Of a stretch of DNA of 64,000 bases, positions 34,198-44,190 are shown in pieces. The notes beneath the pieces were generated by a model. It ran no database searches, was not told the DNA's origin, and worked only from the letters and a program-made list of their open reading frames with translations. Source of the stretch: Ferruginibacter paludis (GTDB lineage Bacteria > Bacteroidota > Bacteroidia > Chitinophagales > Chitinophagaceae); contig NZ_JAUFQJ010000006.1 of NCBI RefSeq assembly GCF_030409685.1, positions 434,001 to 498,000 on the forward strand. The letters run 5' to 3'. Positions within the stretch are counted from its first letter, which is position 1; every line of letters begins with the position of its first letter. The translations under genes and the position numbers were made by a program.

Positions 34198-35238
34198 ATG
34201 CGAAAGAAAACTGCCTTGGTATTACAATATATTTTCTTTTTGGGAGGTGGCATTTTTTTGATATGGTGGCAGTTTCACAATATGACGCCGGATCAAACGG
34301 CGAAATTTAAATATGCACTGGCAGATGCAGATTACCGTATACTTGTTCCCGTCATTATTTTCGCCCTCGCCAGCCATATCAGCCGCTCGCTGAGGTGGAA
34401 AATTTTGCTTGAACCGCTGGGCTATACCCCTTCTCTTTTCAATACGTTTAGTGTAACCATGGTAGGCTACCTTGCCAACTCATTTGTGCCACGTTTGGGG
34501 GAAATTTTAAAATGCACGCTACTGGGTAAATATGAAAAAATACCCGTACAAAAATTAATTGGTACCATTGTAATAGAACGTATTTTTGATTTTTTATGCT
34601 ATCTTATTTTTATCATATTTACCGTGTTAATACAATACAAATTGGTAGGCGGTTTTGTACGACAGGAAATAGCAGAGATGGTGAGCGGCAACAGCGGCAT
34701 TCCCTTATGGTTAAAGGCCGCAATTGCAATTGCGGTTATTATTGCAGCTTTTTTGCTCCTCCGCTTTTTGTTCAGAAAATTTGCGCCGGCAACGCTGCTG
34801 CGGCGGATCAACAACTTTATACAAGGATTAAGGGAGGGTATTGCCAGCATAAGAAAATTAAAAAAAAGAAGGCAATTTTTATTGCACACCCTGTTCATCT
34901 GGACTATGTACCTGCTGCAAATTTACCTTGGATTTTCTGCACTTAAGGACGTGTCGCACCTGGGCTTGGATGCTGCCTGTGCTGTGTTAACGCTGGCTAC
35001 ACTGGCAATGATTGTTACACCAGGTGGCATTGGCACTTTTCCGGCGGCAGTTTTCCTGGTCTTGAACTTATATAATATCGACCATTCCACCGGTGAAGCA
35101 TTTGGCTGGCTGATGTGGGGCACAACTACTTTTATTGTTTTATTTTTTGGACTGATTTGTCTTGGTGCATTGTTTTTTACACACCGAAAAAAACAATCCA
35201 GTCCTGCTGCCAATACTTCGTCTGCTACGATAATATAA
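34198..35238 (+). CDS. YbhN/LPG-synthase-type (UPF0104) integral membrane protein
   Basis: A polytopic protein of 346 residues with about eight predicted helices and the lysylphosphatidylglycerol synthase transmembrane-region fold: an early ISRSLRWKILLEPLG block (about 61-75), a central IVIERIFDFLCYLI segment (about 124-137), and a late TPGGIGTFPAAV region (about 273-284). There is no soluble aminoacyl-transferase domain, so this is the flippase-like, membrane-only form. It may move a lipid or hopanoid-type substrate; the identity is open. It follows panC on the same strand, an arrangement common in this phylum. Confidence 0.82.
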   Translation: MRKKTALVLQYIFFLGGGIFLIWWQFHNMTPDQTAKFKYALADADYRILVPVIIFALASHISRSLRWKILLEPLGYTPSLFNTFSVTMVGYLANSFVPRLGEILKCTLLGKYEKIPVQKLIGTIVIERIFDFLCYLIFIIFTVLIQYKLVGGFVRQEIAEMVSGNSGIPLWLKAAIAIAVIIAAFLLLRFLFRKFAPATLLRRINNFIQGLREGIASIRKLKKRRQFLLHTLFIWTMYLLQIYLGFSALKDVSHLGLDAACAVLTLATLAMIVTPGGIGTFPAAVFLVLNLYNIDHSTGEAFGWLMWGTTTFIVLFFGLICLGALFFTHRKKQSSPAANTSSATII

Positions 35239-35342
35239 TTGGTATGCTCATTAAAAGTTGATAAAAAGTTAACAACAGCATTTAATTTTATTGAGATCAA
35301 TCCATTTAATTTCACCGCTTTTAAATATAAATTGAATTCGTT

Positions 35343-37412
35343 TTGCTTAAACAGAAAGTAATTATTCGGGATATCAGCTGGCTGTCTTTCAACAGCCGTG
35401 TACTTCAGGAAGCTGCAGATGAAACCGTACCACTGCGGGAAAGAATCAAATTCCTTGGCATCTTTTCCAATAACCTCGATGAGTTTTTCCGGGTAAGAGT
35501 GGCCACCTTAAAAAGAATGATAGAAGTAGGGCAAGCCGGTAACATGCACCTGGAAGAAGCTCCTCAATCGATATTGCGTGAAATCCAGGAAAAAGTGGTG
35601 CAACAGCAAAAAGAGTTTGACAGGGTATGGAATGAAATTTTGCGGGAACTAAAAAAAGAAAAAATATTCCTGATTAATGAAACGCAATTAAACCGGGTAC
35701 AAAAGCAATTTATTACCGATTATTTCAATGACGAAATAAGAAGTAATATCGTGCCGCTGATGATTGAAAGCATCCAGGCCTTTCCCACGCTAAGTGACAA
35801 ATCCATTTACCTCGCGTGTAAAATGTCGGCCAAAAATAACAGCATCCCCCAGCGGTATGCACTTGTATCCGTACCAGCAAGGCGTTTAAGCCGTTTTGTA
35901 ATTTTGCCCTCCAAACAAAATGAACACACCATCATACTGCTGGAAGATGTGATCCGGTTTTGTTTACCCTATATCTTTTCTTATTTCGGCTATGATGTTT
36001 TCTCAGCTCATATTATCAAGGTTACCCGGGATGCTGAAATTGACATTGACAATGACATTGAAACTTCCGTAATTCAAAAACTGGAAAAGGCTTTAAAGAA
36101 CAGAAAAAAAGGAAAACCGGTCCGTTTTATTTTTGATAAAGACATTGATGCTTCTTTACTGACTTACCTGATAAAAAGATTGGGCTTAACGGGGAAAGAC
36201 AATTTGATACCGGGAGGCCGCATTCATAATTTTAAAGATTTTATCAATTTCCCTGAGTCCGTTTTTAAACAAAAAAGTACCAGGAAAAAACCGTTCTTGC
36301 ACCCGGTGTTGAAAAACGTTAACCGCGTTACAGATGTTATTTTACAAAGGGATGTACTGCTGACTTTTCCCTATCATTCTTTTGACAGCCTGACTGACCT
36401 GCTGAGGGAAGCTGCAATTGATCCGGATGTAAAAAGCATAAAGATTACATTTTACAGGCTGGCCGCAAGATCAAAAATCATCAATGCGCTTACCAACGCG
36501 GTACGTAATGGTAAGGCAGTAACAGCGGTGCTTGAACTACGGGCCCGGTTTGATGAAGAGGCCAACCTGGAATGGAAAGAGGAACTGGAAGACGCGGGCA
36601 TCAAAGTGCTGATTGGCGTTCCCGATTTAAAAGTACATGCCAAAATTTGCCTGATAAAGAAAATAGTAAAAGGCCGCACCGTACATTACGGTTTTGTAGG
36701 CACCTGTAACCTGAATGAACAAACAGCCCGGATTTACGGTGATCATTGTCTGCTTACTTCAGACCGGTTTATAATGGCTGATCTCAACCGCATATTTCAT
36801 TATCTGGAACAACCCAAAACCAGGATCGGCATTTTAAAACAATGCAAAACACTGTTGGTAAGTCCGGTTAGTTTACGCAAACAACTGATTCAATTAATTG
36901 ACCGGGAAATTAAAGCCGCCATATCAAAAAAGCCGGCTGCCATCACCTTAAAATTAAACTCGCTGAGTGATGAAATACTAATCAATAAACTGTACGAAGC
37001 AGCCAGGGCTGGGGTTGAAATCGACATGGTTGTAAGAGGTATTTTCTGCATGCTCACCGAAAATAAAAAGTTTAAAGAACCCGTACATGCCATCAGTATA
37101 ATTGACGAGTACCTTGAACATGCCCGGGTAATGATTTTTTATAATGGAGGAAAAGAAAAAGTATTTATTTCTTCTGCAGACTGGATGGTGCGTAACCTGG
37201 ATCACCGCATTGAAGTTACCTGCCCCATCTTTGAAAAAGAAATACAGGAGGAGTTAAAGGACATTCTGCGGATACAATTATCGGATAATATAAAGGCACG
37301 CAAACTGGACAATGACCTGAGCAATCAATACATCAATCCCCGCAATACAAAAAAAATCCGCAGCCAGGTGGATATTTATAATTACCTCTACCGCAAATTA
37401 GCCACGGGATAA
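35343..37412 (+). CDS. ppk1: Polyphosphate kinase 1, TTG start, expected phospho-His replaced by Phe
   Basis: PPK1 reversibly makes polyphosphate from ATP. The protein has 689 residues, near the family norm. The N-terminal domain has DISWLSFNSRVLQEAAD and NNLDEFFRVRVA (about 10-52). The phospholipase-D-like catalytic part has LITFYR-like KITFYRLAARSKII, DLKVHAKI and HYGFVGTCNLNEQTARIYGDH. In the E. coli enzyme the segment corresponding to 449-456 contains the autophosphorylated His435 followed by the GTGN turn; here that position aligns to Phe451 and the turn reads GTCN. The second essential histidine (His592 in E. coli) is present as His593 in YLEHARV. No ATG is available: the nearest upstream in-frame codon is a stop at 35328-35330, so TTG at 35343 is the start. 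ppx follows after 87 bases. Confidence 0.88.
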   Translation: MLKQKVIIRDISWLSFNSRVLQEAADETVPLRERIKFLGIFSNNLDEFFRVRVATLKRMIEVGQAGNMHLEEAPQSILREIQEKVVQQQKEFDRVWNEILRELKKEKIFLINETQLNRVQKQFITDYFNDEIRSNIVPLMIESIQAFPTLSDKSIYLACKMSAKNNSIPQRYALVSVPARRLSRFVILPSKQNEHTIILLEDVIRFCLPYIFSYFGYDVFSAHIIKVTRDAEIDIDNDIETSVIQKLEKALKNRKKGKPVRFIFDKDIDASLLTYLIKRLGLTGKDNLIPGGRIHNFKDFINFPESVFKQKSTRKKPFLHPVLKNVNRVTDVILQRDVLLTFPYHSFDSLTDLLREAAIDPDVKSIKITFYRLAARSKIINALTNAVRNGKAVTAVLELRARFDEEANLEWKEELEDAGIKVLIGVPDLKVHAKICLIKKIVKGRTVHYGFVGTCNLNEQTARIYGDHCLLTSDRFIMADLNRIFHYLEQPKTRIGILKQCKTLLVSPVSLRKQLIQLIDREIKAAISKKPAAITLKLNSLSDEILINKLYEAARAGVEIDMVVRGIFCMLTENKKFKEPVHAISIIDEYLEHARVMIFYNGGKEKVFISSADWMVRNLDHRIEVTCPIFEKEIQEELKDILRIQLSDNIKARKLDNDLSNQYINPRNTKKIRSQVDIYNYLYRKLATG

Positions 37413-37452
37413 ATTCATTGCTGCCGATTGCGTCAATAGACTAATTCAATGG

Positions 37453-37460
37453 TATATTTG
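37453..37460 (+). promoter_or_regulatory. -7 promoter box (TATATTTG) upstream of ppx
   Basis: A perfect TAnnTTTG match 40 bases before the ppx start codon, with a TTG (37428-37430) 22 bases upstream, slightly more than the usual spacing. Ppx may therefore have its own promoter besides readthrough from ppk1. Confidence 0.45.
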
Positions 37461-37499
37461 TGACACATTCAACCCATCATACAATAAACAGACAGGATA

Positions 37500-38378
37500 T
37501 TGAAATTAGCAGCCATCGACATCGGCAGTAATGCAGCAAGGCTTTTGATAACAGAGGTCATAAAAAATGAAAAAGGCAGCGATGCATTCAATAAGCTTAA
37601 TCTTGTAAGAATACCACTGCGCCTGGGCTTTGACGTTTTTGAATACGGTTTTATTTCCAAAGAAAAAATAGGGATGGTGTTGCAGACCATGAAGGCGTAC
37701 AAACATTTATGCAATGCCTACGAGGTGGAACATATTAAAGCCTGCGCCACCAGTGCTATGCGGGATGCAAAAAACTCCGCGGATATAATCCGAAAGGTAA
37801 AGATGGAAACCTCCATTGAAATTGAAGTGATCAGCGGCGACCTCGAGGCCGGGCTGGTATATGAAAACCATGTGGCGGAAAACATGGATAAGGATCATAG
37901 TTACTTATACATTGATGTGGGCGGGGGTAGCACAGAACTTTCGTTTTTTAGCAACGGCATTCTCACTTATAAAAAATCATTTAATATTGGCACCATCCGT
38001 TTACTTAAAAACATGGTAACAGATAGCAACTGGGATGATATGAAAGACAATATCCGTGCAGTTACGAAAGGTCAAAAAGAAGTGGTAGCCATCGGAAGCG
38101 GCGGCAACATCAACAAAGTGTTTTCCATGAGTAAGAAAAAAGATGGCAAACCTTTATCGCTGGAATTATTGAGAGATTATTATAAAGAGCTCGGCAGTGT
38201 AACGCTGGATGAAAGAATTAACCGCTATAACTTAAGGTCAGACAGGGCTGATGTGTTGATACCTGCTATCCAGATTTATATCAATGCCATGCGATGGGCC
38301 GGAGCCGAGGCTATTTACGTACCTAAAATTGGTTTGGCAGATGGATTGATCCGGCATTTATGGGATGAGGTAAAGTAG
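37500..38378 (+). CDS. ppx: Exopolyphosphatase / GppA family (Ppx-GppA), TTG start
   Basis: A 292-residue actin-like ATPase-fold phosphatase that removes terminal phosphate from polyphosphate, or in GppA-type members from pppGpp. MKLAAIDIGSNAARLL at the start has the phosphate-1 motif; DVGGGSTELSFF near 140-151 is phosphate-2, with VVAIGSGGNINK near 196-207. The short length lacks the C-terminal HD-like domain of E. coli Ppx, as is usual for small Bacteroidota members. TTG at 37500 is the only usable start: an in-frame stop lies at 37485-37487 and no ATG or GTG intervenes. Being directly downstream of ppk1, it suggests a polyphosphate turnover unit. Confidence 0.85.
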   Translation: MKLAAIDIGSNAARLLITEVIKNEKGSDAFNKLNLVRIPLRLGFDVFEYGFISKEKIGMVLQTMKAYKHLCNAYEVEHIKACATSAMRDAKNSADIIRKVKMETSIEIEVISGDLEAGLVYENHVAENMDKDHSYLYIDVGGGSTELSFFSNGILTYKKSFNIGTIRLLKNMVTDSNWDDMKDNIRAVTKGQKEVVAIGSGGNINKVFSMSKKKDGKPLSLELLRDYYKELGSVTLDERINRYNLRSDRADVLIPAIQIYINAMRWAGAEAIYVPKIGLADGLIRHLWDEVK

Positions 38379-38493
38379 ATTGATCTGCTACAAAGATTGC
38401 CAATTATCATTAAAGACCTGATTATTTTATACCAAATTCAGATTGTTTAAATTGTCGACGCGATAAGGTTGCGATATAACATTTTAAAAAATA

Positions 38494-41400
38494 ATGTTTA
38501 TATTGCACAGACCTTTAACCGCAATCTTGTCCTACCTGCTTATGCCATCATTCCGTACTGCCCGTCACAACAAGCCTGTTTTATTATTTACGCTAATTAT
38601 ATTATTGTATTGCGCCAATGCAACGGCGCAACTTACTGCTGATTTTACATTGGATAAAAGTAACGGCTGTGCGCCGCTCGCCGTCAATTTTACCAATACT
38701 TCTTCGGGCGCTTCTGCTGCGGCAATTTATACCTGGGATTTTGATAATGGTAACAGTGCCTTCATTGCAAACCCCGGAGCTATTTTTATTGAAGAAAAAA
38801 CATACAATGTAACGCTCACAGTCAGTGATGGTTCCTTCACCAGTTCCAAAACAAAACAGGTTACAGTCAATACCCCTCCACTGGCAGATTTTACCGTTTC
38901 CCCGGTTAAAGGATGTTTACCGGTGACGGTTAATTTTAATGCCACCACTACCCAGGGCAGCAATCTTTATACGTGGGATTTTGGGGATGGGAATACGCAG
39001 CAAGGGTACAATTCAGCCACGGCACATACCTACACGATTCCTCAAAAAGTAAGTGTGAGCCTGACCGTTGGTAACAGTTATGGCTGTACTAAAACTATTC
39101 AGAAAGATAACATCCTGACTATTTTACCTGCTATCAGCGCCGTGTTCGGCGCCAGCAGAACTTTTTTGTGCAGGGTAACTGATGCCGTTGAATTTACTAA
39201 TACTAGTTACGGTCCCGGCACTTTGACCTATTTGTGGGATTTTGGTGACGGCACCACGTCAACGGTCATAACACCTTCACACACCTTTAAAACCAAAGGT
39301 ACTTTCACTGTAACGTTAACCGTTACCAGTTCAGAGGGATGTGCGGCCGTTAACACGCAAAGCGGATATATTAATGTAGACAATTTTAAAACTGATTTTA
39401 CGGTTCCATCACTGATATGCCAGGGTTTTAATATTGTTTTCAATAATACCAGCACACCTATAGCCTCCACAACAGAATGGTTTGTTGATGGTGTGCCAGC
39501 CTATGCCTATTATTATGACAATAGCTTAAACTATAATTTTGCAGTAACCGGAGCACATACCATTGAACTCAAAAATACGTTCGGCAGCTGCAGGGATTCT
39601 GCATCTAAAAAAGCGGTAATAAATGAAGTGCCCAACCTGAATGGTTTTATTACCAACAAAACGAGTGAATGCAATGCACCGGTTAAGGTTAACTTTAAAG
39701 ATACCACTGCCTCTGCAGTAAAATGGGAGTGGAATTTTAATCAGTATTATTTAACAGATATACAATCTGTATTGCAGGCCCCGTCGTATACCTATATCAA
39801 TAATGGCGATCATTATATTTCGTTAAGGGTTACCAACGCCGCCGGGTGTACCTCCACGGCAAACCAATACGTTAGCATTACAGGGCCTTACGTAAGTATT
39901 ACGTCCAACGGAACAGCTCCAACCTGTGGCCCCTACTCTTTAAAGTTTACTACAACAAGTTCAGATTCCATTATTCAATACAACTGGAATTTTGGCGATG
40001 GAAACTTTTCGACCGAAGCGCAACCCAGCCATCTATTTAACACTGGCGGTTACTGGCCTGTTACGCTCACCTATAAAACAAAAACCGGCTGCAGCGGCAC
40101 GGCAACTTATGGAACTGTTGCCGTTTATCTGATGCCAAAAGCCAATTTTTCAGCAGGCTCAACCACTATTTGTGGCAATTCGCCGGTAACCTTCAACGCT
40201 GTTTACCAGGGTGCAGATACCGACTATTACTGGGATTTCGGCGACAATAATTACCCCGGTTACAATTACGGAAGTTCCCCAACGCATCAATACCTTTATG
40301 ACAGTACTTACACAGTTACCCTTATTGTAGCCAACCGGGGCAATTGCCGGGATACCATCACCAGGACTAACTATATTAAAGTTTTACCACCTTTTCCCAG
40401 AATTACCAGCCAGGCAAATACCTGTGCAGGCACAAGGGGTATGGTAACATTTACCCAGGAATCGAAAAAAGCAAACACCTGGACGTGGGATTTTGGAGAT
40501 GGAATTACGAAAACATTTTTTGCGGATAGTCCATCCGTAAATCATGTGTATAACGCAACAGGAAGCTATAAAGCCGTACTTATTAATACTAATGGCCAAT
40601 GCACCGTCAGAGATTCCATATATACCAAAGTGTTACTGAAACAAACTCCATTGCTCACTGCCAGTGCAACACAAGTTTGCAGTGACGGAAATGTTCATAT
40701 ACAAATCAGCAAACTTCAGAACAATCCTGCTTATCCCTCCTACGACAATCATTATAACTTTGAAAAGCTGGAATACAACGATGGCAGCGCATTCACTGGT
40801 TATATTGTCAGAGATAACGACTCAAATTATTACTGGTCAAATTCTTTTAAGGGAACATTGGGTAATTTTTCGACAAACACAACAGCTTTAAGGATCATTT
40901 TAAGGTCATCTTCCTTTCAATGCCCCGACACTACTAATTTTATACCGCTTGCAATAAAAGGTTCAAAGGCTGGCTTTGAAGTGGTGACTGATAATGTGTG
41001 TTTTAAATTGCCAATCGTGTTAAAAGATACTTCCAATACCAATAATAAAATCGTAAGCTGGCAATGGAATTTTGGTGATGGTGCAGTGGAAACAGTTGCA
41101 CAAGGCGGCCTGGTGAGGCATACGTACAGCAACCCTGGTTATTATTATGTAAGTCTTACTGTTGTTGATGCTTCGGGTTGCAGTACCACTACTCCATCTT
41201 ACAGCCAGTATGTTACAGTGAACGGTCCTAAAGCTACATTCTACCCTTCTACCACCAATACTTACATTACGCTGCCGGTTTATTTTTATAACAATACCAA
41301 TAACTATAACAGCAACAATACACAATACAAATGGCAATTTGGCGATGGCATTTCTTCCAGCGACTACTCCCCGCAACATACCTATCAACGTCCCGGCCAG

Positions 41401-42972
41401 TACACTGTACAATTAATAACCACCAATCCTGACACCGGTTGTACTGATACTACTTCGCAGGTTATTATTGTGAGCAATTTTATACCAATATTTACTTTTG
41501 ATAAAATGTATTTAACCGGGGCGGGCTGCCCGCCTGTTTTGGTAAAAATGACTAACAACTCCACCAACTATACTTCAGTAAAATGGGATTTTGGAGATGG
41601 CACTTCTGCCGATAACTTAAATTACCCTGGTCATATCTATGAGCAACCGGGCAAGTACATCATCACGCTGTATGTATATGGACCCAGTGGCCTAACCGGC
41701 ACTTTCAAAGATTCGCTGCTGATTCAGCTGCCACAAGGGGGTATTAAAACAAATAAAAAAGAAGGCTGCATTGGTTTAACGCCCACATTTACCATCACCA
41801 CAAAAAATGCGCTAGCTTATGTATGGGATTATGGGGACGGCACCATTGTTAGCAACGGCAACCTTACCACAAATCACCAGTACAATCATCCCGGTAGTTT
41901 TATACCGTTGATGGTACTCACAGATTCCAATGGCTGCAGCGCATTCGCTCCTCTTGCAGATACTATTCTGGTTCACCCTGACCCCGTTATAAAAGTCATT
42001 CCCCAGGATCCAAGGATTTGCCGGGGGCAGCAATTAAATATTACCGCCTCCGGAGGTTCATTTTACTCCTGGTCGCCGGCGATTGGTTTAAGCAATGCAT
42101 CCATCGCCTCACCTGCGGCAAGCCCATCCGTTACCACCACTTATACGGTTACAGTAAAAGATAATATCGGCTGCTCATCCAGCGCTGCACAAAAAATTAC
42201 TGTTGTTCAACCAGGTAAATTAACTGCCGGCAGCAATGCTGCTGTTTGCCTTGGCAAGTCGGTACAAATTAACGTTGCTGGCGCCGCATTTTACCAATGG
42301 ATCAACAATACCGCCGGTTTAAGCAATACTTCCATTAGTAACCCGGTAGCAAGCCCCTTACAAACCACTTCATATACTGTCACCGGAACGGACGAATATA
42401 AATGCTTTAGTGATACAGCAATAATAAAGATTGCAGTTTTAGCACTACCCACTGTTAGTGTTGCGCAGGTGCCGGACATTTTGCTGGGCACTCAAATACC
42501 ACTGAACAGTACAAGCAGCAGCGACGTAATTACATGGAACTGGATGCCTGCCGATTACCTCAGTTGCAGCGACTGCCCATCGCCGGTGAGTACACCACTG
42601 GCACAAAAAAATTATACCCTCACTGTAACAAACAGTAACGGATGTAGTGCATCTGCAGAGGTAATACTTAAACTGCAATGCCAGGAAAACAGGGTATTTA
42701 TTCCTGCGGCCTTCTCGCCCAATGGGGATGGCAAAAATGATGTATTCAACATCAGGGGCATTTCGGTGGTCAAGCATTTGATCGTTTACAATCGTTGGGG
42801 GGCACCAGTATTTGAACGCCATAATTTTATCGCGAGCGAACGGTCTGCAGGCTGGGATGGGACTTTCAGGGGTGAGCCTTTGCCTGTTGGCACCTATGCC
42901 TACTTTGCTCAAATGGAATGTCCGTCCGGAAGGTCATTTAACCGGAATGGCACAGTAGTTTTGGTGAGATAA
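38494..42972 (+). CDS. Giant exported PKD-repeat protein with T9SS type B sorting domain
   Basis: A 1492-residue surface or secreted protein. The signal sequence ends at ATAQ near residue 46; an internal ATG at 38542 would give a more typical 30-residue signal. The body contains around eleven PKD-type beta-sandwich repeats, recognisable by WDFGDG, WNFGDG, WQFGDG or close variants at roughly 80-120 residue intervals (for example near 249, 502, 670, 891, 1053). Short Cys-containing segments follow. The last 90 residues, beginning FIPAAFSPNGDGKNDVF, contain VYNRWGAPVFE, WDGTFRGEPLPVGTYAYFA and end NGTVVLVR, the type B gliding-motility-associated C-terminal signal. It is likely an adhesin or extracellular scaffold. 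It stands alone between ppx and panB. Confidence 0.9.
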   Translation: MFILHRPLTAILSYLLMPSFRTARHNKPVLLFTLIILLYCANATAQLTADFTLDKSNGCAPLAVNFTNTSSGASAAAIYTWDFDNGNSAFIANPGAIFIEEKTYNVTLTVSDGSFTSSKTKQVTVNTPPLADFTVSPVKGCLPVTVNFNATTTQGSNLYTWDFGDGNTQQGYNSATAHTYTIPQKVSVSLTVGNSYGCTKTIQKDNILTILPAISAVFGASRTFLCRVTDAVEFTNTSYGPGTLTYLWDFGDGTTSTVITPSHTFKTKGTFTVTLTVTSSEGCAAVNTQSGYINVDNFKTDFTVPSLICQGFNIVFNNTSTPIASTTEWFVDGVPAYAYYYDNSLNYNFAVTGAHTIELKNTFGSCRDSASKKAVINEVPNLNGFITNKTSECNAPVKVNFKDTTASAVKWEWNFNQYYLTDIQSVLQAPSYTYINNGDHYISLRVTNAAGCTSTANQYVSITGPYVSITSNGTAPTCGPYSLKFTTTSSDSIIQYNWNFGDGNFSTEAQPSHLFNTGGYWPVTLTYKTKTGCSGTATYGTVAVYLMPKANFSAGSTTICGNSPVTFNAVYQGADTDYYWDFGDNNYPGYNYGSSPTHQYLYDSTYTVTLIVANRGNCRDTITRTNYIKVLPPFPRITSQANTCAGTRGMVTFTQESKKANTWTWDFGDGITKTFFADSPSVNHVYNATGSYKAVLINTNGQCTVRDSIYTKVLLKQTPLLTASATQVCSDGNVHIQISKLQNNPAYPSYDNHYNFEKLEYNDGSAFTGYIVRDNDSNYYWSNSFKGTLGNFSTNTTALRIILRSSSFQCPDTTNFIPLAIKGSKAGFEVVTDNVCFKLPIVLKDTSNTNNKIVSWQWNFGDGAVETVAQGGLVRHTYSNPGYYYVSLTVVDASGCSTTTPSYSQYVTVNGPKATFYPSTTNTYITLPVYFYNNTNNYNSNNTQYKWQFGDGISSSDYSPQHTYQRPGQYTVQLITTNPDTGCTDTTSQVIIVSNFIPIFTFDKMYLTGAGCPPVLVKMTNNSTNYTSVKWDFGDGTSADNLNYPGHIYEQPGKYIITLYVYGPSGLTGTFKDSLLIQLPQGGIKTNKKEGCIGLTPTFTITTKNALAYVWDYGDGTIVSNGNLTTNHQYNHPGSFIPLMVLTDSNGCSAFAPLADTILVHPDPVIKVIPQDPRICRGQQLNITASGGSFYSWSPAIGLSNASIASPAASPSVTTTYTVTVKDNIGCSSSAAQKITVVQPGKLTAGSNAAVCLGKSVQINVAGAAFYQWINNTAGLSNTSISNPVASPLQTTSYTVTGTDEYKCFSDTAIIKIAVLALPTVSVAQVPDILLGTQIPLNSTSSSDVITWNWMPADYLSCSDCPSPVSTPLAQKNYTLTVTNSNGCSASAEVILKLQCQENRVFIPAAFSPNGDGKNDVFNIRGISVVKHLIVYNRWGAPVFERHNFIASERSAGWDGTFRGEPLPVGTYAYFAQMECPSGRSFNRNGTVVLVR

Positions 42973-43060
42973 AATCAGTTCCTGTTTCAAATACTTAATC
43001 AATAATAATCCATCGCAACAACCCGCGGGTTACTGCATTCTTTAATTTTTTATTTATCTG

Positions 43061-43074
43061 CAAGCACGTGCTTG
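43061..43074. repeat. Perfect palindrome upstream of panB
   Basis: CAAGCACGTGCTTG reads the same on both strands, followed by TAAAAAG. A second perfect palindrome ACCCGCGGGT lies at 43021-43030, 30 bases to the left. They sit in the 277-base gap between the PKD gene and panB and could be protein-binding sites or part of a terminator. Confidence 0.3.
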
Positions 43075-43249
43075 TAAAAAGCCTTCCTGATTTCAACGTT
43101 GGTTTGCGATGATTTTTTATAAATATTCTCTACATTTACACCGGCGATCATTCCCGGATTTGTTTTATTCTAACGCAGAGTCAATTCCTTCCTTCGCTCA
43201 CGGCTAAGCAATAATTCACAACAGCAGTTAAAAATCCACACGCAAACAA

Positions 43250-44065
43250 ATGAGCGCAGAAACAGAATACAAAAAAGTAACCACCAATACACTTCAGAAA
43301 ATGAAAGCAGCAGGAGAAAAAATCTCCATGATTACTGCCTACGATTATTCATTCGCAAAATTATTTGACGCGGCAGGCATTGATGTCATTTTAGTTGGCG
43401 ATAGTGCCAGCAACGTGATGGCCGGCCATGCCACTACCCTTCCTATAACTCTTGATCAAATGATTTATCATGCACAAAGCGTTGTAAGGGCAAGGGAAAG
43501 GTGTCTTGTGGTAGTAGATCTACCTTTCGGTTCCTATCAATCCAACTCTGATATCGCCCTGGCATCTGCCATCCGCATCATGAAGGAAAGCGGCGCCCAC
43601 ACAGTAAAGCTGGAAGGCGGCGAGGAAATCATTGACTCCGTAAAAAAGATCGTCAGCGCTGGCATACCTGTAATGGGGCACCTCGGTTTAACGCCCCAGT
43701 CCATCAATAAATTTGGCTCTTACGTAGTAAGGGCTACTGAAGATACCGAAGCCGAAAAATTAAAAAAAGACGCCCTTATTTTACAGGAAGCCGGCTGCTT
43801 TGGCATCGTACTCGAAAAAATTCCGGCGATATTGGCGAAAGAAGTGTCGGAAAGTTTACACATACCAACCATTGGCATTGGCGCGGGCGGTGATTGCGAC
43901 GGACAGGTGCTGGTAATGCATGATATGCTTGGCATTAACACGGAATTTAAGCCGCGTTTTTTACGCAGGTACTTAAATCTGGATGAGCAGATAACAGGTG
44001 CCATCAAACAGTATGTGTCAGATATTAAAACCAAAGATTTCCCTAACGAAAATGAACAGTATTAA
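43250..44065 (+). CDS. panB: 3-methyl-2-oxobutanoate hydroxymethyltransferase
   Basis: PanB transfers a hydroxymethyl group from 5,10-methylene-tetrahydrofolate to ketoisovalerate to give ketopantoate, the first step of pantothenate synthesis. The 271-residue TIM-barrel shows [18 protein letters not shown] in parts (about 27-44), the metal-binding [12 protein letters not shown] (about 48-59), [10 protein letters not shown] (about 88-97), VKLEGGEEI and [15 protein letters not shown]. The start ATG at 43250 is well placed. It is an isolated gene here, 9 kb from panC. No other folate or branched-chain gene is adjacent. Confidence 0.95.
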   Translation: MSAETEYKKVTTNTLQKMKAAGEKISMITAYDYSFAKLFDAAGIDVILVGDSASNVMAGHATTLPITLDQMIYHAQSVVRARERCLVVVDLPFGSYQSNSDIALASAIRIMKESGAHTVKLEGGEEIIDSVKKIVSAGIPVMGHLGLTPQSINKFGSYVVRATEDTEAEKLKKDALILQEAGCFGIVLEKIPAILAKEVSESLHIPTIGIGAGGDCDGQVLVMHDMLGINTEFKPRFLRRYLNLDEQITGAIKQYVSDIKTKDFPNENEQY

Positions 44066-44190
44066 TATGTGTTCTGCCAATATCTCCTGAACTATTGACA
44101 AGCATTTTCTATCTAAATATTTACAACATCTGCGCACAGTTCAAATTAATTTTTGTTAAGCTATCCCGCGCCTGTTTCCAAAAATAATTT

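Noticed and set aside
44066-44190. Possible cobalamin riboswitch upstream of the BtuB-like receptor
   Set aside because: The gap is only 125 bases and shows no B12-box-like conserved block; no support found.
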